From contig NZ_JAKSYE010000076.1 of NCBI RefSeq assembly GCF_022829685.1, positions 1 to 64,000 on the forward strand: 64,000 bases of DNA, written 5' to 3'. Origin of the DNA: Methylobacterium sp. E-045. GTDB taxonomy: Bacteria > Pseudomonadota > Alphaproteobacteria > Rhizobiales > Beijerinckiaceae. Under the pieces are notes generated by a model. It saw only the letters and a list, made by a program, of their open reading frames with translations. It had not been told where the DNA came from and did not search any database. The position numbers and the translations under genes are program-made. This document shows, one piece after another, positions 23,693 through 32,229 of the stretch; within the stretch, counting starts at the first letter, position 1, and each line of letters starts with the position of its first letter.

Positions 23693-24435
23693 GCCTGACC
23701 ACCGAGGCTGGCGGTCAGAGCGTCGTGCAGGCTGCTCGCCCCGATGCGGAAGGTCGTCGGCTCGACCCAGCCCGGTCCCATGATCCGGTCAGCGATGGCA
23801 AGATACAGGGCGGCATCGGCAACAGTCCGTAACCCGCCGGACACCTTGAATCCGACCGTTCGTCCGCTGTCCCGGATGGCAGCGAGCATCGCCGCGGCGG
23901 CCTCCGGCGTTGCGGAGACGGTGCTCTTGCCCGTGGAGGTCTTGAGGAAATCCGCTCCTGCGGCGATGGCGAGACGGCTGGCTTCAGTGACGCTCCCCGT
24001 GTCCGGCATGGCGCCGGATTCCAGGATCACCTTGAGGATCGCGCGTCCTGTGATCTCCCGCACGGCCTCGATCATCCCTGCCGCAATCCCCGCGTCGCCG
24101 GCGAGAAACGTCCGGTAGGGCATGACGAGGTCGATCTCATGCGCTCCGTCATCCAGTGCCTCGGCGGTATCGTCGACCGCGCGCTCGATATCCGTGCCTC
24201 CGGCGGGGAAATTGATCACCGTGGCAATGCGGACGGGACTTCCAGCCAGTAGGTCCGCGCAGCGGTGGATATGCTGGGGCCAGACACAGATCGCGGCGAC
24301 CCGGCTCGCGCGGGCTTTGCCGCAGAGTGTTTCGATAGCCTGATCCGAGCAGGCATTGCCGAGATCGGTGAGATCGAGGAGGGGCAGGGCGCGCCGGGCA
24401 ATGGCGGTATCCGTATGATGGGGATCGACGATCAT
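23689..24435 (-). CDS. deoC: Deoxyribose-phosphate aldolase
   Basis: This class I aldolase of 248 residues cleaves deoxyribose-5-phosphate to acetaldehyde and glyceraldehyde-3-phosphate. The Schiff-base lysine region ADFLKTSTGKSTVSATPEAA and the second motif GFKVSGGLRTVADA are conserved. The N-terminal strand LPLLDLTDLGNACSDQ fits a TIM barrel. It overlaps deoA and lies 9 nt after the purine nucleoside phosphorylase gene, so all are co-transcribed. No phosphopentomutase (deoB) gene is in this operon, although it would be needed to supply the substrate. Confidence 0.95.
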   Translation of the reverse strand: MIVDPHHTDTAIARRALPLLDLTDLGNACSDQAIETLCGKARASRVAAICVWPQHIHRCADLLAGSPVRIATVINFPAGGTDIERAVDDTAEALDDGAHEIDLVMPYRTFLAGDAGIAAGMIEAVREITGRAILKVILESGAMPDTGSVTEASRLAIAAGADFLKTSTGKSTVSATPEAAAAMLAAIRDSGRTVGFKVSGGLRTVADAALYLAIADRIMGPGWVEPTTFRIGASSLHDALTASLGGQA

Positions 24436-24444
24436 GCCCCTGTC

Positions 24445-25254
24445 CTACAGCCGTGCGACGAACGCGTCGATGAGACGGGTGAGGTCGACCGCGGCGGCGG
24501 CGGCCGTGCGCTTGGTCTCTTCGTGATGCGGATCACCATCTCCGATTCCGGCAGCGAGGTTCGTGACCACCGAGATCGCCGCGACCCTCAGCCCGAAGAA
24601 CCGTGCGAGGATCACCTCGGGTACTGTCGACATGCCGACGAGGTCGGCGCCAAAGCACTTCGCCATGCGGATCTCGGCCGGGGTCTCGAAACTCGGGCCT
24701 GAGAACCACGCATAGACGCCCTCATGCAGTGGAATCGCACACGCGCGCGCGGCCTCGTGGAGAATCCCGCGCGCCGCCGCATCGTAGGCTCCGCCCATGG
24801 GGACGAAGCGGTCATCGCCCGTCTCGCCGATGAGCGGATTGAGGCCCGACAGGTTGATGTGGTCGGTCATGACCACGAGGCTGCCCGGCCCTGCCTGTGG
24901 CAGCATCGATCCCGCCGCGTTGGTGAGGAGAAGGAGCGGGGCTCCGAGCGCCTTGGCGACGCTGAGGGGCACCTTCATGACGGCCGCGTCGCCGGTCTCG
25001 TAGGCGTGGCTCCGCCCTTCGAAGACCAGCACCCGCCGCCCGGCGAGTCGCCCAGCATGGAGGGTGCCGCCATGCCCGGTCACGCCAGGGGAGGGAAAGC
25101 CCGGAATTGCCGAGTAGGCGAGAGAGAAGCGGTCTTCGAGCTTGCCTGCGACGAGCCCGAGGCCCGTGCCCGTAACGATCGCGGCATCGTAGGGACCGCC
25201 GAAGCCGTGACTCCGCACGACGTCGGCGGCGAGGGAAATGGCTGCGTCAGGCAT
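24445..25254 (-). CDS. Purine nucleoside phosphorylase (trimeric PNP/MTAP family)
   Basis: This 269-residue enzyme converts purine nucleosides and phosphate into the base and (deoxy)ribose-1-phosphate. It shows IVTGTGLGLVAGKL, FEGRSHAYETGD (phosphate site), LLLTNAAGSMLPQAGPGSLVVM and DHINLSGLNPL, with GPSFETPAEIRM and VGMSTVPEVILAR downstream. These are marks of the PunA/XapA-type trimeric family and not the hexameric DeoD family. It overlaps the cdd stop by 8 nt and precedes deoC. The exact base preference cannot be told. Confidence 0.93.
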   Translation of the reverse strand: MPDAAISLAADVVRSHGFGGPYDAAIVTGTGLGLVAGKLEDRFSLAYSAIPGFPSPGVTGHGGTLHAGRLAGRRVLVFEGRSHAYETGDAAVMKVPLSVAKALGAPLLLLTNAAGSMLPQAGPGSLVVMTDHINLSGLNPLIGETGDDRFVPMGGAYDAAARGILHEAARACAIPLHEGVYAWFSGPSFETPAEIRMAKCFGADLVGMSTVPEVILARFFGLRVAAISVVTNLAAGIGDGDPHHEETKRTAAAAAVDLTRLIDAFVARL

Positions 25255-25684
25255 CGGAGTGCGAATACCTGAGCTTCAGATTGTCGGGGCCGAAGGACTC
25301 GGGGAGCAGCGCCTCCAGGGTGAAGCTGCGGCGGATACCCTCCGGTCCGGCGATGTGGATCGGCGTTTCGGGTTCGGCGAACTCCCTGATGCGCTGGCGG
25401 CACGCGCCGCACGGCGTCACCAGAATCGGTCCGTTTCCGGTGATGAGGATGGTGGTGATGGCGCGTCCGCCGGCCGCGATCATGGCGGCGATGGCGCCGG
25501 CTTCGGCGCAGGTGCCGACGGGATAGGCGGCGTTCTCGACGTTGCAGCCGGCATGCAGGCGGCCGTGCTCGTCCCTCACGGCGGCGCCGACGGGAAAGTT
25601 CGAATAAGGCGCATAGGCCAGGGACTTAGCAGCCGCGGCGGCCTCGAACAGAGCCGCGAGGTCCGCGCCGATTGTGTCCGTCAT
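25247..25684 (-). CDS. cdd: Cytidine deaminase
   Basis: This small homotetramer-type enzyme (145 residues) deaminates cytidine or deoxycytidine to uridine. The substrate-binding YSNFPVGAAV and NVENAAYPVGTCAEAGAI (zinc ligand Cys plus catalytic Glu) and the PCGACRQRI zinc motif are all present. It is the first gene of the minus-strand salvage operon; its product would feed DeoA after deamination. The operon promoter must lie in 25685-25873, where the 23-nt repeat array also sits. Confidence 0.96.
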   Translation of the reverse strand: MTDTIGADLAALFEAAAAAKSLAYAPYSNFPVGAAVRDEHGRLHAGCNVENAAYPVGTCAEAGAIAAMIAAGGRAITTILITGNGPILVTPCGACRQRIREFAEPETPIHIAGPEGIRRSFTLEALLPESFGPDNLKLRYSHSDA

Positions 25685-25730
25685 CGCATCGGGTCCGGTG
25701 GGAGGATTCGACGGCTGTTAGAACAGGAAC

Positions 25731-25799
25731 GCCACCCCCCTGTCGAGCGCCATCGGACCCCCCGTTCGCGCGCCATCCGACGCCCTTTCGAGCGTCAGC
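25731..25799. repeat. 23-nt tandem repeat array, locus 2
   Basis: Read on the minus strand, this holds two clear 23-nt units (25731-25753 and 25754-25776) and a third degenerate one (25777-25799). The core is ATGGCGCGCGAACGGGGGGT, very close to the units at 8350-8421. The array lies in the divergent region between cdd and the DUF2093 gene and so could influence either promoter. Confidence 0.75.
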
Positions 25800-25873
25800 G
25801 AACATCATCGACATGGCGCCGTCACGATCCTAGAACGATCCTTCGATGGTCTCAGTTGGGAAGCGGGCGAGAC

Positions 25874-26098
25874 ATGCTGGGTCGGTTCGAACGCAAGGCC
25901 TCCGGCGAGGCGACGGTGGAGTATGGCGACGGCACCATGCGCATCGTGAAGCCCGGCAGTTTCGTGCGCTGCGCGGTGACCGGCGAGCCGATCGCCCTCG
26001 ACAGCCTGCGCTACTGGAGCGCCGAACGACAGGAGGCCTACATCACGCCCGAGGCGGTGATGAAGCGTCTGGCCGAGCTGGGACGGTCGCCGGGCTGA
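25874..26098 (+). CDS. DUF2093 family protein
   Basis: This 74-residue protein is restricted to alphaproteobacteria. It has the family pattern MLGRFERKASGEATVEYGDG, KPGSFVRCAVTGEPIAL and LRYWSAERQEAYITPEAV, with a single Cys. The function is unknown. It is divergent from the nucleoside operon, and its 3' end overlaps lpxK tail to tail by 56 nt. Confidence 0.85.
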   Translation: MLGRFERKASGEATVEYGDGTMRIVKPGSFVRCAVTGEPIALDSLRYWSAERQEAYITPEAVMKRLAELGRSPG

Positions 26099-27074
26099 AC
26101 GCCTCGCCCGCGCGGCTCAGCTGGGCGAGGAGGCTTCCCTCGTCGTCGAACCGAAGGGTCACGCCTAGTGCCGTCACCCCGGCGGCGAAATCCGCCGGCA
26201 GGCGCACCATGTCCTTCTCCGTCGTCACCAGCATCGCCCCCAGGGCGTGGGCCCATGCCGCGAGCGCGGCGAGGTCCGCTGCACCATAGGGGTGGTGATC
26301 CGGAAAGGTCCGGGTCTCGATGACGCTCGCTCCGGCCTGCGCGAGGGTTTCGAAGAATTTCTGCGGTCGACCGATCCCGGCGAAAGCCAGCACGGGCTGT
26401 CCCACGACGGCTGTCGGCGCTGTCGGGACCAGGCGGCCCCGATGGACCGGCAGCCCCCGCGACCCCGCCTCCACCGCCAATGCCTCGCCCTGGGCACCCG
26501 CGCCGATGACGACGAGGCCGTGGACATGGCGCCATTGCCGCGCGAGCGGTGCCCGCAACGGGCCGGCCGGGAAGGCGAGGCCGTTGCCGCTGCCGCTGCC
26601 GGCATCGACCACCGCGAGGGACAGATCCTTGGCGAGGCTCGGATTCTGGAGCCCGTCATCCATCACCACCACATCGGCACCGAGAGCCCGGCACAGCCTC
26701 GCCCCTGCGGGGCGGTCGCGGGCGAGGACCGTGCGGGCGCCGCGTGCGAGGAGGAGCGGCTCGTCGCCCACGTCCAGGGAGGTGTGCCGGGCCGGATCCA
26801 CCGCCACCGGGCCGGCAAGACGCCCGCCATAGCCACGGGTCAGGAAGGCGGGCTCCGCGCCGATCCTCCTCAGCAACGCCGCCACCGCGAGGGCGGTGGG
26901 GGTCTTGCCGGCCCCGCCGAGGGTGAAGTTGCCGATGCAGACGACGGGGCATGCCGCCCGCTCGCCCGCGCGGTCCATGCGGGCGGCGACCCGCGATCCG
27001 TAGAGATGCCCGAGGGGCGCCAGGATCCAACCGAGGGAATGACCCGGAACATCCCAGAAGGCCGGAGGGCGCAT
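26043..27074 (-). CDS. lpxK: Tetraacyldisaccharide 4'-kinase LpxK
   Basis: This inner-membrane-associated kinase (343 residues) adds the 4'-phosphate to the lipid A precursor to make lipid IVA. It begins MRPPAFWDVPGHSLGWILAP. The Walker A motif is GNFTLGGAGKTPTALAVA; TRGYGGR, VGDEPLLLAR and VVVMDDGLQNP are family hallmarks. The start codon overlaps the waaA stop by one nucleotide. The gene ends the DUF374-waaA-lpxK operon. The last 56 nt overlap the DUF2093 gene on the other strand, and the C-terminal tail is low-complexity (PARPDASSPP). Confidence 0.95.
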   Translation of the reverse strand: MRPPAFWDVPGHSLGWILAPLGHLYGSRVAARMDRAGERAACPVVCIGNFTLGGAGKTPTALAVAALLRRIGAEPAFLTRGYGGRLAGPVAVDPARHTSLDVGDEPLLLARGARTVLARDRPAGARLCRALGADVVVMDDGLQNPSLAKDLSLAVVDAGSGSGNGLAFPAGPLRAPLARQWRHVHGLVVIGAGAQGEALAVEAGSRGLPVHRGRLVPTAPTAVVGQPVLAFAGIGRPQKFFETLAQAGASVIETRTFPDHHPYGAADLAALAAWAHALGAMLVTTEKDMVRLPADFAAGVTALGVTLRFDDEGSLLAQLSRAGEAFSPATVPARPDASSPPRA

Positions 27075-28378
27075 CAGGAGCCGGCCATGGCCGTGAGCTT
27101 CATCTGGGCGATGAAGGGGTCGAGGATCGCGAGGGTGCGCTCCACCGCCCCTTCGAACGGCCGCAGGGCGGCGTTGCCGGCAGCGGCCATGGCGCGGGAT
27201 CGGGGCGTGTCGAGGAGGAGGTCGGCCAAGGCGGTTGCCAGTTCCCCGGCATCCGCCACCATCCTCGCCCCACCGGCCTCGTCGAGGGCGCGATAGACCT
27301 GGGCGAAGTTCTGGACGTTCGGCCCGTGCAGGATCGCCGCGTCGAGGCGGGTGGGTTCGATCGGGTTCTGGCCCCCGCGCCGTGTCATCGAGCCACCGAG
27401 GAACACCAGCGGCGCGAGGCGGTAGAACAGGCCCAGTTCCCCGAGCGTATCGGCGACGTAGAAATCGACGCCCCCATGGGGGCGGCCGCCGCGCGAGCGC
27501 TGCGCGCTGCGCAGGCCGACGGCGGCGGCGCATTCCGCGACCTCCCCGCCGCGCTGGGGATGGCGCGGGACCACGATGGTCAGGAGATTCGGCAGTCTCG
27601 CCCTCAGCGTCGCGTGGGCCTCGGCCACCATGGCATCCTCGCCCGGATGCGTGCTGGCCGCGACCCAGACCGGCCGGTCGCCGACGACGTCGCGCAGATA
27701 GGCGAGCTGCTGGTCGTCCGCCGGGGGGACGGCCGAATCGTATTTCAGGTTCCCGGCGACGCTCACGCGGGGCGCGCCGAGCCTTTCGAAGCGCTCGGCA
27801 TCGTCCTTGGTCTGGGCGAGGCAGATGGCGATGCGCGAGAGCAGGGCTTCCGCCGTCCGCGGCGAGCGCGCCCAGCCCTTGAACGAGCGTTCCGACATCC
27901 GGCCGTTGACGAGGAGGAGGGGGATGCCGCGCTGGTGCAGGGCGATGACCGTATTCGGCCAGATCTCGGATTCCGCCACCAGCGCCAGATCCGGCTGCCA
28001 ATGATCGATGAAGCGCTCGATCCAGCGCGGCGCGTCGAGGGGCATGTATTGATGCACCGCGCCCGCCGGCAGGCGCCGGCCGATCAGTTCGGCGGCGCTG
28101 CGGGTTCCCGTGGTGACGAGGACGCTGAACCCCCGGGCGATCATGCCGTCGATCAATCCGACGAGGGAGAGCACCTCGCCGACGCTGGCGCCGTGCATCC
28201 AGGCCAGGGGTCCGGTGGGGCGTGCCCGCCCGGGAAGGCCACGGCGCTCGGGCAGGCGACGGGGGTCTTCCTTGCCCTTGCGCGAGCGCCAGGCCAACAG
28301 GCCGGCCACCGCCGGCTCACCCACATAGAGCCCGTAGCGATAGGCCTGGAGGGCGATGGTGAGGGGAGGCGTCTTCAC
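27074..28378 (-). CDS. waaA: 3-deoxy-D-manno-octulosonic acid transferase
   Basis: This GT-B glycosyltransferase (434 residues) adds Kdo to lipid A at the inner membrane. An N-terminal membrane-proximal helix leads into the family motifs: WMHGASVGEVLS, VTTGTRSAAEL, LVAESEIWPNTV, VNGRMSERSF, and GGSMTRRGGQNPIEPTRLDA. The start is a GTG at 28378, overlapping the stop of the upstream acyltransferase gene (GTGA). How many Kdo residues it adds cannot be judged from sequence. Confidence 0.95.
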   Translation of the reverse strand: MKTPPLTIALQAYRYGLYVGEPAVAGLLAWRSRKGKEDPRRLPERRGLPGRARPTGPLAWMHGASVGEVLSLVGLIDGMIARGFSVLVTTGTRSAAELIGRRLPAGAVHQYMPLDAPRWIERFIDHWQPDLALVAESEIWPNTVIALHQRGIPLLLVNGRMSERSFKGWARSPRTAEALLSRIAICLAQTKDDAERFERLGAPRVSVAGNLKYDSAVPPADDQQLAYLRDVVGDRPVWVAASTHPGEDAMVAEAHATLRARLPNLLTIVVPRHPQRGGEVAECAAAVGLRSAQRSRGGRPHGGVDFYVADTLGELGLFYRLAPLVFLGGSMTRRGGQNPIEPTRLDAAILHGPNVQNFAQVYRALDEAGGARMVADAGELATALADLLLDTPRSRAMAAAGNAALRPFEGAVERTLAILDPFIAQMKLTAMAGS

Positions 28379-29127
28379 GCGAACGGTCCGAGGGCAAGGG
28401 AACCGGCCACCGGATCGACGACCCGGTCGAGGCGCCCGACGAGGGTGTAGGCGCGATCGTGGACCCGGTTCATCTCGTGCTCCAGCCGCTGGCGCAGACG
28501 CTCCAGTTCCTCCGGTTCGACGTCGCGCGGGACGAGGACCGGCTCGCCGAAGACCATGGCGCCCCTGCCGAAGGGCAGCCCGAAACAGGCCTTGTCCCAG
28601 CTGTTGAAGCGCAGGTGCCGGCTCGTCACCACGGCGACGGGAATGATCGGCCGGCCTGAGAAGCGCGCCAGGGTGAGGATGCCGACGTCGCATCGGCGCG
28701 ACACCTTGGGCACGTCGGCGCTGAAGGCGACGCTCTCGCCGTCCTTCAGGGCGCGGATCATGGCGCGCAGGCCTTCCGCCCCGCCCTTCGCCCGGACGTC
28801 CCGCACGGCGCGGCCACGGGCTCCGGAGGCCCGGATGACGCGAACCCCCATCCGGGTGAGGGCGATGGTGTTGATGTTGCCGTCCGCCGAGCGCGAGATG
28901 ATCGTGGCGATCCGGTCCTGCGGCCGGCGCATGAACGAGATCATCGTATGCTGGCCGTGCCACATCCCGGCGATGAACGGCGACAGCCCGTCGAGCCACC
29001 GGTGCGGCTCGGCCGGCTCCACCGTGAAGCGGTTGGTGGCGCGCACGAGGCGCAGGTAGTGATAGGCGGCAAAGCCGAGGCTTTTCTGAACCGGTGGCGA
29101 CCGGCCGACGCGCTTGAGAAGGCTCAT
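28375..29127 (-). CDS. DUF374 lysophospholipid acyltransferase-like protein
   Basis: This 250-residue protein belongs to the LPLAT-like DUF374 group. The acyltransferase core reads FIAGMWHGQHTMISFM, then RAKGGAEGLRAMIRALKDGESVAFSADVPK and GRPIIPVAVVTS. The usual HX4D motif is replaced by WHGQ, as is normal in DUF374. It is the first gene of an operon with waaA and lpxK, so a role in lipid A or outer-membrane lipid acylation is likely but not proven. Confidence 0.85.
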   Translation of the reverse strand: MSLLKRVGRSPPVQKSLGFAAYHYLRLVRATNRFTVEPAEPHRWLDGLSPFIAGMWHGQHTMISFMRRPQDRIATIISRSADGNINTIALTRMGVRVIRASGARGRAVRDVRAKGGAEGLRAMIRALKDGESVAFSADVPKVSRRCDVGILTLARFSGRPIIPVAVVTSRHLRFNSWDKACFGLPFGRGAMVFGEPVLVPRDVEPEELERLRQRLEHEMNRVHDRAYTLVGRLDRVVDPVAGSLALGPFA

Positions 29128-29500
29128 TCACTCGGTTCCGCGGGCCGCCGGATCGGCCATCCGTCCAGTCGGTGCTCGAGACGTCCACGCCCGGTTGCGT
29201 CGTCGGCGCCTGACACCGAACGTCGCCCGCTCGCGAGCCATGCCGGTCCCGCAGGGTCTAACGCCGTTCGAATTGCCCGCGCAACCATGCCGGGGCCGCT
29301 TCACGTCGTGCGGTCCGGTTGCTCGATCGTCACATGCGTGTGAGCGTCGCGGCGGGAGCGATGCCGATCGGCGTAGGTCCGCGATGCGGGACGGGCGGTG
29401 CTCCCGGCGCTCGGTTCGAAGCTCCCGGCCGAAAAGGAACGAGGCTTGACGCGGTAGCCGGGAGTGACGAAGGCGAGCGCCTGTTTCGAAACGGAGACCG
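29128..29500. other. Divergent intergenic region
   Basis: This is a 373-nt region between the DUF374-waaA-lpxK operon and the metallophosphoesterase gene. It must carry both promoters. I see no clear -35/-10 pair, hairpin or further gene in it. Confidence 0.4.
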
Positions 29501-30406
29501 ATGTTCCGCCTCGCTCACCTCACCGATCCGCATGTCGGCCCCATCGCCCGTCCGCGCCTGCGCCAGCTTCTGAGCAAGCGGGCCACCGGCTACGTGAACT
29601 GGCGGCGCGGGCGCAGCCGCCACCACGACATGGAAATCCTCGCGGCGCTGGTGGCCGATCTGCGGACGCAGCCCCACGATCACGTCGCCTGCACGGGGGA
29701 CCTGTGCAACATCGGCCTGCCGAGCGAGTGGTCGACGGCCAAGGTGTTCCTCGAAGCACTCGGCTCCCCGGACGCGGTGAGCTTCGTTCCGGGCAATCAC
29801 GACGCCTATGTGCGCGGCTCGCTCGAGGGTCTGTTGAAGGCCTGCGGTGCCTGGACCTCGGGCGACGACGGCACCGATGGGGTGTTTCCGTATCTCAGGC
29901 GGCGCGGTCCGCTCGCGCTCATCGGAGTGTCGTCGGCCATTCCGACAAAACCCTTCGTCGCGAGCGGCCGGGTCGGCCCCCCTCAGATCGAGACCGTCGA
30001 GGCGATTCTGACACGCTTGGGCCGTGAGCCCGAACCGCCGTTTCGGGTGGTCATGATCCATCATCCACCCCAGCCCGGGGGGGCGTCGCCGGGGCGCGAA
30101 TTGAAGGATGCGGACATGTTCACGGCAATGATCGGTCGCGCCGGCGCGGACCTGATCCTGCACGGGCACAACCATGTGGGAAGCATTAGCTTCGTCAAAG
30201 GGCCAGGACGCATGAGCGTCCCCGTGGTCGGCGCTCCCTCGGCCTCGGCGGTGTCGCATGGCGGCGCGTTGCACCGCCGTGCGAGCTATCATGTCTATGC
30301 GGTGACCAGAGCCGACGGCCGTTATGTCGTCGAGGCCAAGGAACGCGGCCTGACCGAGGCCGGGACGATCGCCGACCTCCGGGTGTTGATGCTGACGCAG
30401 GGATGA
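29501..30406 (+). CDS. Calcineurin-like metallophosphoesterase
   Basis: This two-metal phosphoesterase of 301 residues has all five motif blocks: LTDPHVG (DxH), ACTGDLC (GD), VPGNHDAY (GNHD), VMIHHPP and LHGHNHVG (GHxH). The substrate is not obvious; cAMP, nucleotide or lipid phosphodiester hydrolysis are all possible. It is divergent from the lipid A operon. LpxH-type UDP-diacylglucosamine hydrolases have this fold, but alphaproteobacteria generally use LpxI, so I do not assign that role. Confidence 0.88.
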   Translation: MFRLAHLTDPHVGPIARPRLRQLLSKRATGYVNWRRGRSRHHDMEILAALVADLRTQPHDHVACTGDLCNIGLPSEWSTAKVFLEALGSPDAVSFVPGNHDAYVRGSLEGLLKACGAWTSGDDGTDGVFPYLRRRGPLALIGVSSAIPTKPFVASGRVGPPQIETVEAILTRLGREPEPPFRVVMIHHPPQPGGASPGRELKDADMFTAMIGRAGADLILHGHNHVGSISFVKGPGRMSVPVVGAPSASAVSHGGALHRRASYHVYAVTRADGRYVVEAKERGLTEAGTIADLRVLMLTQG

Positions 30407-30431
30407 TCCTCCATCCGCGCGCCGCGCCGGA

Positions 30432-30593
30432 TCACGCCGTCAATGCCACCTGGGGGCGCTGCGCCTGACGGGTGATGCTGGCTTGATAGAGTTCGGCTTG
30501 AAGCCGGGTGAGGCCACTGACGAGGGCCGTGGGCCCGCGATAGACCGTATAGGTGCCGTCATGGGTCGGTTTGACGTGAATCGTCTGGGACAT
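30432..30593 (-). CDS. 53-residue orphan protein
   Basis: This small basic protein starts MSQTIHVKPTHDGTYTVYRG and ends in a Gln-rich helix (ARLQAELYQASITRQAQRPQ-like). A GGGAG ribosome binding site lies 8 nt before the ATG at 30593, and a perfect 20-nt palindrome is centred 28 nt upstream. The N-terminal half looks like a beta hairpin, as in DUF2188-type small proteins, but I do not recognise a family securely. The well-placed ribosome binding site and palindrome support it being real. It is convergent with the metallophosphoesterase. Confidence 0.62.
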   Translation of the reverse strand: MSQTIHVKPTHDGTYTVYRGPTALVSGLTRLQAELYQASITRQAQRPQVALTA

Positions 30594-30611
30594 GGCGTGT
30601 CTCCCGGCCTC

Positions 30612-30631
30612 AACGAATCGGTCGATTCGTT
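30612..30631. promoter_or_regulatory. Perfect palindromic operator-like site
   Basis: AACGAATCG (30612-30620) and CGATTCGTT (30623-30631) form a perfect 9-bp inverted repeat around GT. It sits 19 nt before the start codon of the 53-residue protein. The short symmetric form suggests binding of a dimeric repressor such as a LacI or TetR type. No regulator gene is adjacent. Confidence 0.5.
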
Positions 30632-30948
30632 CCTTCGGAGTAAGTAGTGTTAATCGGGCGTTCATCAGCCGCAAGGGCGGCGGCGGCCTGTCCCGCCGAC
30701 ATTCGTCATTGCGCCGCACTTTGACGATAGGGGCCGTCCCGCGGCATTCGCCCGAAACCGACGCTCGTTCAACGGGTAACCGATCGGCGCGTGCGGTGCA
30801 CAACGATCCGGGGGCGTTCGTTCGCGATGAGCCACCGGCGGGGCAGGGGCCGGGGCGGCGAAGCTCTTTTGGACGAGGAGCCCGGCCGGAGCGCGGGATC
30901 GCGCCACACGCAGCGTCGATATCGAGGGGGAGGGCACCCGAGAGTGTA

Positions 30949-30987
30949 CCCCAAGAATGCGCCCCAACAATTCGCCCCAAGAACGCT
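30949..30987. repeat. Three 13-nt direct repeats
   Basis: CCCCAAGAATGCG, CCCCAACAATTCG and CCCCAAGAACGCT follow one another without spacing. The consensus is CCCCAASAAYKCG. They lie 139 nt before the acyltransferase gene. Such iterated short repeats can be regulator sites (iterons), but nothing else here suggests replication. Confidence 0.6.
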
Positions 30988-31125
30988 CCCAGAGAGTCCA
31001 CCGACGGATCGCCGACGTTTAAGGAAGTAGAAGCGCCTCCTGACGCCATCATGCCGAAACAGAGGGTCTGCGACGGTGTGCCGAGGACGGCGTTCATGGC
31101 ATGACCGGAGCGACCAGGGCGGACC

Positions 31126-32217
31126 ATGATGGCAGGCCACGAGCGATCGCCTGAGCGACCGGGAAGGCTCCTCGAACTCGACGCCTTGCGCGGGATCGCC
31201 GCAATCCTCGTCGTCGTCTTCCACTTCACGGCCGCTTACGGAAATGAGATCGGCTGGACCGGCACTCAGCCGCTGGTCCGATTCACGTCAGGCCAGGCCG
31301 GGGTGGCGCTCTTCTTCGTCATCAGCGGATTCGTGATCGCGATGACGCTCGAGCGGTCGCGCACGGCCCTCGACTTCATCGCGAGCCGCTTTGCCAGGCT
31401 TTATCCGGCCTTCTGGTTCAGCGCCCTGCTCACCACCGGTCTGATCGTCGCCACCGGGTTCAACCCGTTCCATCTGACGCTCCAGGGCTTCCTGGCGTCG
31501 CTGACCATGGCGAACGGCCTCACCGACATGCCCTTCATCGATCCGGCCTACTGGACGCTGACGCGGGAGATCCTGTTCTACGCGTTCTTCGCCGCCGCCT
31601 ATTTCGGGCTCGGGTCTCGTCACACCACCAGCGTGCTCCTGGGGTGGATCATCGTGACCTCCCTCTATAACGTGTTCGTGGCCGATACGAACGTCTATGC
31701 CTGCCGCACGGCGGCGAGCTGCGGCGCCATCCTCCTCAACGCCACCTTCGCCCATCTGTTTGCCGCCGGCGCCCTCGGCTACAAGCTCCATCGCGGCGAG
31801 CGCACGCCCCTGGTCGTGGCGAGCCTGTTCCTGGCAACCGCGGCGGCAAGCGTCTCGTTCTGGCCGGAGCAAGGGTTCCAGCCCTCAGCGTCCCTGAAAG
31901 CGGCTTTCTTCGTCGGTCTCGTGATGGCCGCCGCCGCGGGATATCTGACGATCCTGCGGTCCCCCGTGCTGATCTTCCTCGGAGCGATCTCCTACTCGCT
32001 CTACCTCCTGCACCAGGTGATCGGCTATTTCCTCATCGGCGGCCTCGTCCGGTGGGGGCTCGGTGCCGATCTGGCGATCCTGACGGCGTTCTGTCTCGTC
32101 CTCATCCTGGGGAGCGCCGTCTGCTACGGTGTCGAGCGCCCCTCGCAGCGCGCCATTCTCCGGCTCTATGCGCCCTATCGGGAGCGGCGGCGCGTCGATG
32201 CCGTCCCCTCGGTCTGA
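31126..32217 (+). CDS. Acyltransferase-3 family membrane protein
   Basis: This 363-residue integral membrane O-acyltransferase (OatA/OafA/NodX type) has about ten hydrophobic segments. It has the N-terminal LDALRGIAAILVVVFHF, whose R-G and H residues are conserved in the family. FFVISGFVIAMTLERS and LTREILFYAFFA also fit. Such enzymes acetylate or succinylate surface polysaccharide or lipid, but the acceptor here is unknown. It lacks the C-terminal SGNH domain, yet a separate SGNH hydrolase gene lies immediately downstream on the other strand. Confidence 0.9.
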   Translation: MMAGHERSPERPGRLLELDALRGIAAILVVVFHFTAAYGNEIGWTGTQPLVRFTSGQAGVALFFVISGFVIAMTLERSRTALDFIASRFARLYPAFWFSALLTTGLIVATGFNPFHLTLQGFLASLTMANGLTDMPFIDPAYWTLTREILFYAFFAAAYFGLGSRHTTSVLLGWIIVTSLYNVFVADTNVYACRTAASCGAILLNATFAHLFAAGALGYKLHRGERTPLVVASLFLATAAASVSFWPEQGFQPSASLKAAFFVGLVMAAAAGYLTILRSPVLIFLGAISYSLYLLHQVIGYFLIGGLVRWGLGADLAILTAFCLVLILGSAVCYGVERPSQRAILRLYAPYRERRRVDAVPSV

Positions 32218-32229
32218 CCTCACACCGGG

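Larger units (their letters stand above)
30594..31125. other. Intergenic region with palindrome and 13-nt repeats
   Basis: This is a 532-nt divergent stretch between the 53-residue protein gene and the acyltransferase gene. It holds the palindrome at 30612-30631 and a run of 13-nt repeats at 30949-30987, both listed separately. Open frames here lack any domain or codon bias, and I do not call them. Confidence 0.5.

Noticed and set aside
29501..30406. LpxH (UDP-2,3-diacylglucosamine hydrolase)
   Set aside because: The fold is shared by many phosphoesterases, and alphaproteobacteria normally use LpxI. Nearness to lpxK alone is not enough.
30592..31104. 170-codon open frame in the region before the acyltransferase gene
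   Set aside because: It crosses the palindrome and the 13-nt repeats, starts opposite the start of the 53-residue gene and shows no domain.
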